A DNA stretch of 64,000 bases from Hippasteria phrygiana (GCA_037893225.1 JAZGUH010000723.1:806001-870000); one strand, 5' to 3'. Shown: positions 51,840 to 63,809, numbered from the stretch's first letter. Notes: generated from the letters alone by a model not told the origin. Numbers and translations: made by a program.

Positions 51840-52217
51840 CCCCAATGCATGCCCCTCTGCCATTGGTACCGTACCGGTACTATACCCCAATGCGTGCCCC
51901 TCTGTCATTGGTACTATACCCCAATGCGTGCCCCTCTGTCATTGGTACTATACCCCAATGCGTGCCCCTCTGTCATTGGTACTATATCCCAATGCGTGCC
52001 CCTCTGTCATTGATACTTTACCTCAATGCGTGCCCCTCTGTCATTGGTACTATACCCCCAATGCATGCCCCTCTGTCATTGGTACAATGCGTGCCCGTCT
52101 GCCATTGATACTTTACCCAATGCGTGCCCCTCTGCCATTGATACTTTACCCCAATGCGTGCCCCTCTGCCATCGGTACTATACACCAATGCGTGCCTTTC
52201 TGCCATTGGTACTAATA
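51840..52217. repeat. 34-bp minisatellite, 11 copies
   Basis: Eleven units with consensus CCCCAATGCGTGCCCCTCTG plus YCATTGGTACTATA run head to tail. Units 2-6 and 10 are 34 bp. Unit 1 has an 11-bp insertion (GTACCG-type duplication), and units 7-9 and 11 differ by 1-4 bp. Because 34 is not a multiple of three, all frames lack stops for long distances and give pseudo-proteins cycling through three peptide versions (ACPSVIGT, CVPLCHWY, MRAPLSL). These are not genes. Confidence 0.95.
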
Positions 52218-53825
52218 TACGCCAGAGCGAAAGACCACCTTCCCCAATTTTGTACCAATGTTTCCATCGTTTCTCGGGTTGAGTTGAAAAAGCTCGTTTC
52301 ACTTTGTTTTTAATTCCCTCGCTCCCTTGAGGATATCCTTAGCAACATGGTACTTCGTGCTTTTACGGACGTTCCTCGGGTGAAGACCCTCCCGAGATCG
52401 ATTTAACGTAGGCGTTGTTTCTTGCGGAGATGTTGACCGTGTGTTCTTGGCGGGCTAAACGAGCAGCGCCCCCACTCTTGTGGGATACACTGTATAGCTT
52501 AACGTCATTAAGAAGTTCTTTACTCCAGAAGACAAAACCCATTTTGTAACCGGCGAGAGAAAAAAGAACAAGTACATAATCCAGTTATGAATATTACAAG
52601 GATGACATTGAGGGCCCGATTTGGGTACCACTGGTGCCGTATTTGCTCGAACCCCTTCATGTCCTACGCTCTGTTGCTCTATTGAGCCCCTTTTATCGAT
52701 ACTATAATGTAAGGTGTTCCACTGGTCCTTCGTTATTAGTTCCCCTGTCCAAACTTTCAGGCACTCTCCTCGCCTGGCTGTCTCATCACTTCCTTTCACT
52801 GTTGTTGTTCCAAAGGCTAGTACTGTGAGATACTCTTCAATTTCCCCCCTTGTACTGCCCCTCTTTGGAACTCCATACCTGTAACCTTTTTTGTTTGTCA
52901 ATTGTTGTGGTATATTCACTTTGCCTAAGTTTTTGGTCTGTATACATGTCCGCTTGTTTTCAGTTTTTCTTTTGGTTTCTTGTTGTTTGATTTCTGTCTG
53001 TTTGTTTGTTTGTTCGTCTTTGTAATTGTCTTTTTATACATTTTTGACTTTTTAACTGTGTTTTTGATCTTTGACTGTTTCGTGTTTTAATCGATTTGTG
53101 TTGTTTAATTATACATATTTTTATATAGTGTAATTATTGTTTTACATTTCTATATATTTGTTTTATTTTAATTTTATTTTGAACAGGGGATTGGTTTAAC
53201 ACATCATTCTGATGACAGTTTTATACTTTTGTTCTTCCTTGACATCCCCTGTTCATTTTACCTATATTATTAATGTCAGAAGATGTAAAATAAACCTGTT
53301 TGCTTCCACCTATAATCTTTCACAATTCAAACGAAATGTGAACAGATACCCTTTATCCCTGTGATTTCTGTCTTTTCTTGTCTCTTGTAGCTTACACCTT
53401 GAGTGGCCTTTTGGCCTTGTGTTTGGGCGATACTAATTAAATAATTGAACAAATACTCTACCAAGCCTTCTACATTTATACTAGGTATCTAGCATCGCCA
53501 GTGTACACCGTTAATGACCCAAGGGAATCTCCCTGGAGAAAGAAGTAAAAGTGGGAGGAGAAGACGAGGACCCACTTAATCGGATCCAAGTCCATAATGC
53601 CATAAGGACAGTCTCCCACACTACGCCAACCTGCTTTTGCAAAACTTCGTGACAAAACTTCTTGATAATTTCATTTTTTTTTTTTGCGTGGTTCGCCTAT
53701 GCAAGTCCCAGTTGATATCACCTATTCCAAGTCGCTTGAGGGAAAGATAAAATGGTGGCTTTAAAGGTTGCTATAGCTTTTGGTCTTTAAAAATGCTAGG
53801 TTCAATGTGGCTCTGGCATTTTAAC

Positions 53826-53868
53826 GGCTTGTTTATCAAAAACAAGCTTGTTTTTTGATAAACAAGCC
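53826..53868. repeat. 43-bp near-perfect palindrome
   Basis: GGCTTGTTTATCAAAA and its reverse complement flank AACAAGCTTGTT, itself palindromic, so the whole segment self-pairs with one extra base. Confidence 0.9.
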
Positions 53869-54105
53869 ATGGCATAAACCCATTGTTGGCAGTGGAAGAA
53901 CTCTTAAGCCTGATTTCTTTAAGAGTTAGGTATAAAGGCCTGTACTTAAAATAATCCTCATCAAATCATTTTAAATGTCCAATGGAAAGCAATTTCACAA
54001 ACTCTGGTTCTACAATCCTTGCATTATACCGGTCAAGGATGGTTTACGATAAACCGTGGATGTAAATTGCAGACTCGTTGTTCCGTTTAAAAGTAAACAA
54101 AAGAG

Positions 54106-54210
54106 GGCAGGATAGTTCAGTTGGTAGAACACCAGTACGGTATGCCGGAGGTCGCAGGTTCAAATCCCGCTTCTGCCAGTTTTCTTTGTTCACTTTGAAA
54201 ATTCATTTTT
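54106..54210 (+). mobile_element. tRNA-like SINE copy 1
   Basis: Residues 54106-54178 fold as a tRNA: 7-bp acceptor stem (GGCAGGA/TTCTGCC with one G-T pair), D stem GTTC/GAAC, T arm GCAGG TTCAAAT CCCGC. The anticodon stem has an A-C mismatch and position 33 is C instead of T, so it is probably not a functional tRNA. Polymerase III A and B boxes are recognisable. A 3' tail containing CTTTGTTCACTTTGAAAAT is shared with the copies at 54385-54472 and 59287-59378, which marks a dispersed repeat family. Confidence 0.7.
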
Positions 54211-54384
54211 AAAAGACCATCATATCTTGGAAAGTCTGGCATACAAGACTTCCGTGTCGATTCTACACGGAGTTTCCGGACGTGGCCAGTTTTGAAAGTC
54301 CCCGTATCTTAGCTCATTTGTATTAACCGGTGTGATTATTATGGACAAATTTACTACGATTATACAAGCTTAGTAAAATAAACA

Positions 54385-54472
54385 TTTTTAAAGTGAACAA
54401 AGATGATTGGCAAGAGTTAGATTTGAACCTGCGACCTCCGGAATACCGTCCCGTGAACTGAGTTAACTTGCC
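54385..54472 (-). mobile_element. tRNA-like SINE copy 2, inverted to copy 1
   Basis: On the minus strand the sequence reads ACGGTATTCCGGAGGTCGCAGGTTCAAATC followed by CTCTTGCC and the shared CTTTGTTCACTTT tail. The 5' tRNA half is less conserved than in copy 1. It lies about 180 bp from copy 1 in opposite orientation. Its reverse-strand translation gives a familiar spurious peptide and is not a gene. Confidence 0.7.
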
Positions 54473-55228
54473 ATATTGCCAAATTGTCAGTCTTTGTTTT
54501 GATGGCGCTATAGTCATAAGTAAAAACAAAACAACCCATAGCCAGGGACCACTCCTGGGAATAGCGACATTGCGGGGATTACTTTCCCCCTTGTGGTTTG
54601 TTTGGCAATAAAATATACATTAACATATTGCCAAAATCTTCTAATAGGCCCTATACTGATTAAACCCTACACGAAAAATATATATAAAGTGGATGCATAG
54701 GGCCTACATGAGGATACAGACATTTTCAATGACTGATGAAAAAATACTAAAACGAACAATGTATTGAATCGAATGAATTGAATTGAGTTAAAGTTAAATT
54801 GAAGTCGACCATCTGTCATTATCTTATCCAATGGATTTGTGATTTCTTCACAAACAAAATATGTATCGTAGAATACATGGGATGTTGTCTGTATCAAAAC
54901 CCACGACTTGAAGAAGAGACGACTGTAATTGAAGAAACATTTTTGCGTAAAAAATCTCACTCTGTATAATACCGTAATCCTTTAAAGTTTTTTCTCGACA
55001 CTTTCCAAGAACGGTAAACCAAGTCATGCATTATATGCGTGGTACGCACGGGAAATATACATATTCTGTTGGGGCGAAAACAACCCCTCCTAATCAGGCT
55101 AAAGTGCCACCAACGATCACGGAATGATATTTTGTAGCCTATTCCAATTAAATGTTGTCGTTGGTGATCCAGTATCAATTATTTTGCTTCAAGGAATCGG
55201 GCGATGTTACGGAGCGGGTTGGACACGA

Positions 55229-55446
55229 TATTCGGCAACCAGTTCTTTTTTTTGTGGGGGGGGGGGGGGGGGTTCTTGAGGATAGTGGCATTTCCATGGT
55301 CACACTCCAGCGTGCATTTCTGGTACACCGCCCACTTCTTGTTTGCATCATTTTGTTTTAAATTTCACCCGTTACAGTATCCATTATGTTGTACCGGTGT
55401 CATATATGAATATCCGACTCCCATGAAAATCGGACTCCTTTTCCCT
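55229..55446. repeat. G-run and single MITE end
   Basis: A run of about 17 G (55256-55272) is followed at 55404-55446 by CCGGTGTCATATATGAATAT and CCGACTCCCATGAAAATCGG, the end sequence of the MITE at 48848-49147. No matching second end was found nearby, so this is a solo or truncated copy. Confidence 0.55.
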
Positions 55447-56084
55447 ATGGTTAAACCCTCTCACGTGACTGGACACTCTCCTAATTATCTTCACTCAGTC
55501 TTGCGTAATACTACCAATAAGGCCGTATTCTATATTGACTGAAATTCACGCTACACCTGTTTGCAAGAATTTGTAGTTGATTCTGGGCCATCTGTGGGTG
55601 TGATGTTTCTTGGCAAAATGGTAATCGAAATGGTAAAGCGAATTTGTGTCGTTACTTTAAATGAGACTTGAATGTTGTGTGCGTAGGCATCCAGTTCTTC
55701 GCTTGGTGTGCCAAGGTGTGTGCTGTTGTAAGAGATTCAGAGTAATTCAGATTCAGAGATTAAAAGTCGAATAGGCCTAGTTAGTAGTTTCATTTTAGAT
55801 TTTGCGCGCAACGACTGCGTGTCAAGCTCTTTGTAGAACTAGTTGATTTAGCTTTGCGGATGGTGATTTCAGGTGTTTTTTTTATCTAGCTTTCCGTTTA
55901 TCCTCGTTTTTTGACTTGAAGTCATTCTTCATTTAATATATATCTTCAAAGCGCTTTACTGTAAAATTAAACGCTGATCTCAGACTGCACTCCGCATCCG
56001 GTTGTTGTTGATTTGGTTAAGAGTGCATGTACACTTTTTGTCTTTTCCCGACGTACCGGGTATAGTGTATTTATATGAAGCACT

Positions 56085-56215
56085 GTATGCTCAGTGCTTT
56101 CCGAGAGCCTGAGAGAAAAAAATCACTGGCGTACTCGGGGAGAGACTCAACCCACGACCTCTTGCTTACTTCTGCAGACGTTTTAACGACTCGACTACTG
56201 AGCTTGCTGGGGTCG
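56085..56215 (-). mobile_element. Probable tRNA-derived SINE fragment
   Basis: Read on the minus strand, GCTCAGTAGTCGAGTCGTTA resembles a polymerase III A-box region and GGTCGTGGGTTGAGTCTC a B-box. They are followed by CCCCGAGTACGCCAGTGATT, TTTTTTCTCTCAGG and AAAGCACTGAGC. This layout, with a T run and CTCTCAGG motif, is typical of tRNA-derived SINE bodies in marine invertebrates. No target duplication was defined. Confidence 0.5.
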
Positions 56216-56399
56216 GCTGGCCGATTCGAATCCAATAGGAGCGAGTACCGGTGCCGCGTAATCAGTGTGAAGATGGAATGTATGCAAACAAAATAAACAT
56301 TAATTTCTAGCTAGATGGAAAGATGTAGAGATTTATTCCAACCGGTAATTGAAGCAACGCTATTGTTCGCATTAAAACACCATATTGTTTTTGGTCGGC

Positions 56400-57500
56400 G
56401 TTGTATTTCAAGACTTCGCACGCACGAGTAGAGCGAAGCAGTGTGTCGTTCCTGACTCAGCTCAACTCTCCATGCAGTTTACTACACAAATGCCCTTTTG
56501 CTGTATTAACGAAACTTCTATTGTTTCTACGTGAACGAGAGATTTAGTTCTCGGAAAGAGAAGTTACCACGCACACTTGAAAAGACGAACCGGGTCATCC
56601 GATCGTGTCCGCGGGTATATTTGCAGCTGCCACCCGCTCGATGTACGGGCCGGAAGGTATCACCAACTAGTGCCGTCCCGTTTCTGAATTTTGTTTCCGA
56701 GGACTCTCCGCTTTGTTTCATCAGGACGTTTTTACAAAGACAATGGCTTCTGATATTTGGAAAGGTTAGCGGATCTCCACCATCGGTACGACCACACGGT
56801 ATTGTAACCGGCTTCGTGGAAACCCCGATTTGAATGCGATGTTTTTTTCGGATGTGATCTTCACACAGGCGGATACGGTAAACACGTGGCATTTAGGTCC
56901 GTCCCGAAGCCGATTGCATCACGCCCCGAAACAATCACTGTTTTGACAAATTTCTCCCCGAGCCCTGCTTCCGAATTTAAAAATAGTGGTCACGAACTGG
57001 AAAACCCGATTGTGTTGGCCTATCGCGAAGTTAAATTTAGGTAGCCGCCAAATTTGGACACGGGGCTCCAAAGGCTAGCTAATTATTTATCTGTTGAATT
57101 GTCTGGCAGTGCACCAGGAGTGTAGCCAAAACGGTCGACAAAATACGTATTTTTAGGAGAAGGAATGATGTAACGAGTGGTCGGGTGTAGCATCATCAGC
57201 AGACGTAATAAGCACATCCCCAGTGCAGCCCTATATCGATATCTCCCACCGATACCTAAGCGAAACATCCAGCTATTGACAACCCGAGGTATTGAGAGTT
57301 CCTTGGTCCATTGTCCAAGCCTGAGAGCCGCACTCCCGCCGAGTGAAACCGAATCTCTCCCCGTTGAAAACTTCGATTGTGTCGCGCTTTGGATGCAGTT
57401 CTCGCTGGCCTGGGAGTTTCCCGGCCGTGACAAGCTCGACGCGTTTGGCGTGTTTCACTGCGTCATAAATCCAACGTATGACGAGTACGATCGGGCCCGA
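56400..57500. other. GC-richer stretch without a recognised gene
   Basis: CpG density is raised and several frames are open for 100-120 codons on both strands, as expected from composition. None resembles a known family. A kappaB-consensus word GGGAGTTTCC lies at 57412-57421. ATG at 56743 in a good start context is followed after seven codons by AAAG|GTTAGC, a possible donor. This may be an unrecognised promoter or first exon. Confidence 0.25.
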
Positions 57501-57503
57501 TAA

Positions 57504-59286
57504 GGAAAAAGACGGACAAATTTAACTATAAACGCAGCATTGTCCGACGATTGCAATTTTCTTTCCACATTAGGAGGTTTCTAAAATAAACATCCGTAAA
57601 TAACGCTTCCTTAACTGGAAATCCGGAAGGTGTTGATGATAAATAAGTTTTTGAATATAGTTCACAAATACGGAAGTCGGCCTGAATCTTACGATTTTAG
57701 TTTTTCAGTGCCGAAAATGGTCAAGATCGTCAAGATTTTTCAGCTTCTATCATTTGGACGATGCACATGCCCAGCCATCTAACAAGTTTTCCAAACTTTA
57801 TAATGCACAAGCAATTGCCCCTATCCATATCTTGGTACTGGTGTGGGGATTGGTATATATTTTAATTATCCATTCCCAAGTATTTGGCATTTTCAAAATG
57901 ATAATTCATCGTATCCGTAAGTGATGAAGAGCCCCATATGACCAGTTTTGTTGGGGTTTGGAATTATTTTCATAGTAAAAAACCCCACAATCTACGGAAT
58001 AATGTTACATCGATTTGGCTAAAAAGGCGCACGTTTTGAAGGGCTCAACGTTGAAATAAAAATAAATTGTCTTTGAGGCTGCAACCATGTTTCTTGTATT
58101 CTTTCACGCAGATCTTTGACGCCACAACGAGTCGTGTGGACAAAATTAACGATGGTAGGTTCAATTTATGTCTTAAGATTTGCTTCAGAGAACCCATAAC
58201 GGGTAGAAATTATAGCTTAATACGCGTATTGTCATACATTACGATCGTGTATCATAAATAACTCTCCAAATTGCATATAAATTTCCCCCAATATCTTCTA
58301 GTATGTCGACGTCTTTTTTTCTAACTTTCAAAAAACGAATTTCACGCGCAGTGAAAGTTATCAGTACAGGCCTTTGTTTTGTTTCAGTTCGGTAATTATT
58401 TCCATATTGCGTTAATTTTATTACACCCAGATAAGCAAATCATTTTGTACTAAGTCCGAGGAACCCGTGGATACGACTTAATCGAATACATAATCGATCT
58501 GTTGATTAATCGTATAGTTATTTTCAGAGGGCAGTGTTGTCAAAAGTAGGGCAAATATAGTGCAAGCGAATATGGGTAGAAACTTTAGACAAAGGGAAGA
58601 CTTCTGGTAAAAAAAGAAGGAACTATAATCACTCCATGGCGGTCCACACGTGCTGGATTTGTTTACATATCACGCTATCTAGTCACGTGAGTGAAAAAGG
58701 TATATTCATTGCACTTTTTGGAAATATTTATAACAGTTCCGTTATCACGAGGTCTTCAATTCAATTACTTTGGTACCTTGGTTCCGATATACATACACAA
58801 ACTATTTGATAGTCACCTTCGTTGAGCTTGTTTTTTGTTTTCAGCTTTGCCCATCCTTTACGGTAATTAACCATGCTTAAGGCGTAGCAAGAATGTTGAT
58901 CCTTTGTATTCTCGTATTTGCAGGACAGGGACGACAGGAAGGCATTCGTGCACGGTTAATTCGTATTTTTGTGAACTAAAGGGTCTTCAATTTCATTTGC
59001 AGGAGAGAAGGCCTATGATATAAAAAATTATATAAAATTTGAATGATTGAAAATTCATTCAGATTACTTACGTATAGTCAGTTTCCCATGTGCTTTGTTT
59101 GCCGATATTACAAGTTATAAAGTCGTATCCTCATTGAGTGTTTCCCACAATGTCGTTTCCTGAGTTGTATCGTAAAGTTGGGGCGTGATCCTTGGCTATA
59201 AGGCATATGGGTTTATTACTTCTGAGCAGCGCCCTGAACTAAGACACTGACAATTCGGAAGACCCGGCATGCAATATAGGGAAACA
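57504..59286. other. Gene-free stretch
   Basis: AT-rich sequence with no recognised exon, repeat family or structured RNA. Confidence 0.5.
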
Positions 59287-59378
59287 ATCTCAGTTGGTAG
59301 AGCACCGGTACGGTATTCCGGAGGTCGCAGGTTCAAATCCAGCTCCTGCCAGTTTGCTTTGTTCACTTTGAAAATTAG
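59287..59378 (+). mobile_element. tRNA-like SINE copy 3
   Basis: This copy has CTCAGTTGGTAGAGC (A-box region), CCGG...CCGG anticodon stem and GGTCGCAGGTTCAAATCC (B-box), then CTCCTGCC and the family tail GCTTTGTTCACTTTGAAAAT. The 5' acceptor strand (GGGAAAC) does not pair with CTCCTGCC, so it is not a functional tRNA. It is closely similar to copies 1 and 2 in the T-arm and tail. Confidence 0.7.
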
Positions 59379-60132
59379 CAGTTTAATTAGAAAATGTATT
59401 ATTCGGGGTGCAAAGCCCAAAAAAGCACGGACAGAACACTCTAAAACATTCTCTGACTAGACTGCACGCACAAGAACTAACAAAAATCATGTATTTAAGA
59501 CACACATGGGACGATATTGCTCATTTTGAATCATACCAGGTTTCGATGTCTCAAGGCATTGGATATTTTAAAGAGTGAAACGGGACTACCGCTGTAAACG
59601 CAACTTGTTATCACTATAGTTGAGTATTGCTTGCAAGTATTATATAACATAATTCTTGTGTTCATGGATTGCAATATTTTTTAAGGGGAAATAAAGGGAA
59701 ATCCGGTGAAGGGAAATGATTGACCATCCAGGTAATAATCATACTATTCAAAATGAGTGCAACTTTTATGGTTACGTACCAACTGTATGTTTGATTTTTT
59801 AAATTTGTATTTATATTTTTAGGCCTATGTATTTTTGGGGGGGTACCTTTTTTAAACCGTTTCCTTTTTTTTATGAGAAATCTTTCCGTAGAAATTGCAT
59901 GAGATCCGTTTCTGGCCAAGTGGTGACGTTGGAGAGGGCGGCCCTAATCACTAGCCGAACGGTAAACACTCGCCGCCACGGAGCGGCAAGGACGTCAACT
60001 GCACGTCACCACCGCGAATTATCACCGATCCCTTTAGCTGGCTTGACGCAGCACTCTAGATTTGTCCGGTTTAATTGACATTTTTTTTTACCTGTTTTTA
60101 TCCGTTTCCCTTATTTTTTTTTGTCAGTTCTG

Positions 60133-60199
60133 TACAAAAAAAGGAAAGCTTGACTGATGATTCTTTTTTTGGGTACAAAAAAGGGAAGCTTAACTGATT
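60133..60199. repeat. Two-copy direct repeat, 41-bp period
   Basis: TACAAAAAAAGGAAAGCTTG and TACAAAAAAGGGAAGCTTA, each followed by ACTGAT, are arranged in tandem. Confidence 0.8.
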
Positions 60200-63007
60200 T
60201 TTTTCTTTCTTTTTAGCGAGGCCATTTTCGGGAAAGGAAAAAGAAATTGAGACGTGTTCCCGGCGAGTTTGCCGGATGGAAGGACTGATGCCTTTGGAAG
60301 TGGCCCAGTATTAAGACGGACAGGATGTATGTAGGACATGGGCGAGCGGCTCCTAATCGCCTAAAGAGGACATTTTCTCGGAATCTGTGGGCACGGTTGA
60401 ACTTGATATGCACCTATTAAAGCCTAGCCATCACACCCCCATTTTCTTCCGGGCACGAGGGGCGCACACGCTTTCTGTCCTGTGCCGGATAAGGCAACCG
60501 CCGAACTCTACCAATGAGGAGTTCGCTAAATAAACTGGAGGATTGGGACGTGACTTTGTTTGGTTGTGTAAGCAGTGTGAAGCAGATTGGGGCAAGCAGG
60601 GAAACATACTGTGGGCTTTAAATGGTGATAAAGCGTGAACCAGTCAACCGATGCAACAGATGACTGATTAAATAAAGGAACTGCAAGGGGACCAGCAAGA
60701 TTGAATTCACAGCCTCATTAAACATGCAACCACCTGAAACTACTCTAATTACACAAGCCTACCGACAGCAGGCACAACACATGGGTCATTTCTATAAATT
60801 TGGGGTCCAGAAGTGTGAGATTTTTTGGTCTCCCTATTTACACCTGACCTGTGTAATTTCCCAACAAGTATTAAAATTGACTTCACACTTTTTGTTTACT
60901 TGTTTGGCAGGTACTTTGCTTTATAATCACGCCTGGAGATAGAAGAAATTAAATAATGTACCCGGAAATTTAATAATCTTATACATGTCACACTATGTAA
61001 CAGGGACACCAAAAATGTTATACTGTTGGACCCTAAATTTATAGAATGACCCAAAAGGCAGTTATGCATAAATCCATTGCGCATGCTCTGTTGCATTCCA
61101 CACTCTATATAAACACAGATTAAGTAACAAATACTAGTTCAATAACAATTTATTGGTAGATGCATCTAGCACCAGTCAGATTGGATTGGTTGTACACATC
61201 CCTTCTTAACATTTTCAAATGTCATTCAGAGTGAATTAATTGAACAAAGTTCATGAGAGAGCTCAGTTTCATACCTTTTAAAATGAATCCCGAGTATTCA
61301 TATTTTTTTTAGCAAAACGTGTCAATTCTTCTGAGAAAAGTAAAGTGGTAGATTATGCAATAGTTCAAAATACATGTAGTTCACTTTGGTATACAGAGGG
61401 AAGTGTGCTAATAATCCCCTGAAAACTCAGATATTGGACCATACCCCATGGACCAGTTTACCTCAAGTTCCCCTACTACTTCTCTGCTTCTTTGGACCTT
61501 TTTAGCTAATCAGAACTCTTCGAGGCGTCACCCGTCAAGCGATCATGGAGTTTTATAAGGATTGTGAACGGACAATTGGGCGTGGTAAGGGAAAGAGGTG
61601 CAGAAGGGCACACGGGTCAGTTTTCTCCCAAAGCATGTTGAGTTTTATTCGTTGAGTCCCTTGCCCAAAATGGAAAAAAAATTAATGATTTGCTTTTGCT
61701 TTTCGTTGGTCGAAATTTCCGCCCAACGCATGAAGTACATAATACAAATACATAATGACAGGTTTTTGGATAATAGTTTATTTGATGAACTGTTATAAAA
61801 ATCCTTATTCATGTTGTATTAATTCAAAGGACAGGAATTACGCGTATATCGGTACGTCACAAAAACAGACAAACAAGGACAAACAGATGAATCAGAATGC
61901 AAACAATACCAGACAAACGGGTAAACAGACAAACACGGGTTGAAAGCAAATGTTTCGCACAAAGCGGTTGAGAAGAGGGTCGCTGCGTTATACGGGGGCC
62001 GCTGTGTGATTTTCCCCTTCCTCCTTCCCCATACAAACACTGCCTTGTGTATAGCCAGCGTGGGCTGGGCACGCGGAAAATAATCGCCGTTTCCGAAGCA
62101 TTCTTTGTCACGACATTTCGGGTGTTAAATCGCGGTTTTTTGTTGAGTTTGTGCCCTTGCACAAAATGTCAAGAGACAAACAAATTACCTACTGCGAGCC
62201 TTCCGTCTTTCTTGTCCCTTTGGCGGGTGGGGGCAACATGACACGAAAGTGCAGCAAATAAACTTTTCCCTGTAAGTGTTATTCCTCTCAATAATTACTT
62301 CCCGAAGATTTGTTTTCGAACACTTTTCGTTGCCTTGACGCAAGGGGGATGGGGTGTCCAATCCACTGAATTTTTTTGATTAGTAAATGATCGTGTCAAA
62401 CATGTGCCTCCCGACTATAGTATTGAATAAATGTGTATATGACTTACCGGAAATGTCAGAAACTGTTAAAAGATGGAGCGGATATAACAGAGGTCAGTGA
62501 TTGTCAAAGGACGCGTCAAGACAATTGAATTTTGTGTTGTATAGGCCCGTACCTACTTGCATCCGTTGAGATTTGACATACTCAAAACAGTGGCGTCCCG
62601 GTAACTATGGGGGGGGGGGGGGGCAAGGGGGAACGTTCCTCCAGCTGACATCCGTGCCCCTCCCCCCCCCCGGTTCCCCCATTTGTAATCTTGTAAAAAT
62701 TAAACAAGCTTGGGTGCGGGTGCCAATTTTTTCCCGAGAAAAGTGGTTAATCCGTTAAAACAAATAACAAAATGTGGAAACAGTCACCGGGTAGGTGAAA
62801 GTTCTGTCTCTTCCCCCCGCTAGATTCGCCACCGTTGCAATCAGTGAAGTTATTTTTGTTCAGGATGACGTCATCACAAGCGTGACTTTTTTTGGAAACA
62901 CATGTAAGGGTAGGTCTGATCGTCATGAAACTTGCTGGGTACAGGTAGACACTGTCACTAGCATGCAACTAATCCGAAGTGACGGCCGACGTAATAAAAA
63001 TAAATTT
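60200..63007. other. Gene-free stretch with isolated TATA-like word and G/C runs
   Basis: I recognise no exon. A perfect TATATAAA lies at 61106-61113 without supporting context. G and C runs (62609-62623 and about 62663) follow a CAGTGGCGT word at 62588, which resembles the element end at 16435. Confidence 0.45.
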
Positions 63008-63040
63008 CGGCTTGACTCGGCTTGACTCGGCTTGGTTCGG
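63008..63040. repeat. CGGCTTGACT tandem repeat, about 3 copies
   Basis: Two exact 10-bp units and a third diverged unit (CGGCTTGGTT). Confidence 0.9.
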
Positions 63041-63465
63041 TTTTGAGAAGGGGTGCTGTTAGTGTCTTGTTTTTCTTGTTGAAATTAAAATGTTCGAGGA
63101 ACGGGCAGTTCAGTTTTTCCAAGTAAGGCCTCGTTGTATTTCATCTCGGGGAGGGGTGTTGGCGAGCCAGGGCCTTCCCCACGGCAGTAAACTCGATATT
63201 GAGGCCACTGTGGTAATTAGACAACGGTTATGGATATTTGTTTCCATGTTGTTGCGCATCGTGGGAGGGCTGAATGACACGGGTTACGTTGTTTGACCAC
63301 GGACGCGCACGCCTGGACTCGCAATACGTCCGTGGAGTTGAAGCCATTTTACCGTCCATGCCTACCCAACACGTTTGACAACCTTGTCCCCGTGGTTTAC
63401 TTGCATCCTAGTTTCATCCTCGTTCTCCATAGTACACGTTAGTCACTGCATAGTGTTGTCACGGT

Positions 63466-63476
63466 AATATGGCGGC
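63466..63476 (+). promoter_or_regulatory. YY1-type motif AATATGGCGGC
   Basis: This is a perfect match to AAnATGGCGGC, a motif that in animals usually sits just downstream of the start of TATA-less housekeeping promoters, often covering the initiator ATG. Here the ATG opens only a 10-codon frame (MAAAGFSSHT) before TAG. The nearby DNA is CpG-richer. A promoter pointing rightwards is possible. Confidence 0.35.
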
Positions 63477-63697
63477 CGCTGGCTTCAGTAGTCACACGTA
63501 GACGCATTGCAGGGTATTTGTATTTACGTCCACTTTAAAATGTCCCAACTCCAAAATGTTCCGCCCCCATTGTCTTATCTGTCCACCCGTGTACCTGTGT
63601 AATCAACAGGCAAAAGTTACTTTGGACAGGTAGTTTATGCAGGCAGAACGGTACTTGACCTCCTTTTTTATGTTAATCTTAACATTGGTTGGTAAAT

Positions 63698-63809
63698 GAG
63701 TACCGAAGTGATGACGTCAATCAATGCAATGTTTGGAACCAGAATACATTCTAAACTGCATGTGTTTGGAACCAGTTGCCGCGGCAACTGACGTCAGACT
63801 TCGGTACTC
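63698..63809. repeat. 112-bp inverted-repeat element with two perfect CREs
   Basis: The ends are GAGTACCGAAGT and its exact inverse. Immediately inside each lies TGACGTCA (63712-63719 and 63789-63796). The interior has GTTTGGAACCAG twice in direct orientation and a 12-bp palindrome TTGCCGCGGCAA. It is probably a small MITE. Its termini resemble no superfamily I can name. Confidence 0.7.

Noticed and set aside
51667..52215. 182-residue open frame with repeated ACPSVIGT/CVPLCHWY/MRAPLSL peptides
   Set aside because: It is the translation of the 34-bp minisatellite; the other two frames are open as well and no splice or start context supports a gene.
53305..53362. LINE reverse transcriptase C-terminus (YNLSQFKRNVNRYPLSL then stop)
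   Set aside because: The wording resembles LINE ORF2 ends, but only 19 codons are open and no upstream RT motif is visible.
54106..54178. Functional tRNA gene
   Set aside because: The cloverleaf is good in the acceptor and D stems, but the anticodon stem and T stem have mismatches, base 33 is C, and two diverged relatives share a non-tRNA tail, so a SINE is more likely.
56743..56766. First coding exon MASDIWK followed by a GT donor
   Set aside because: Good start context, but seven codons and a weak donor are not enough evidence.
59196..59420. Minus-strand peptide ELDLNLRPPEYRTGALPTE
   Set aside because: It is the reverse-strand reading of a tRNA-like repeat (also at 54323-54529), a familiar spurious product in many animal genomes.
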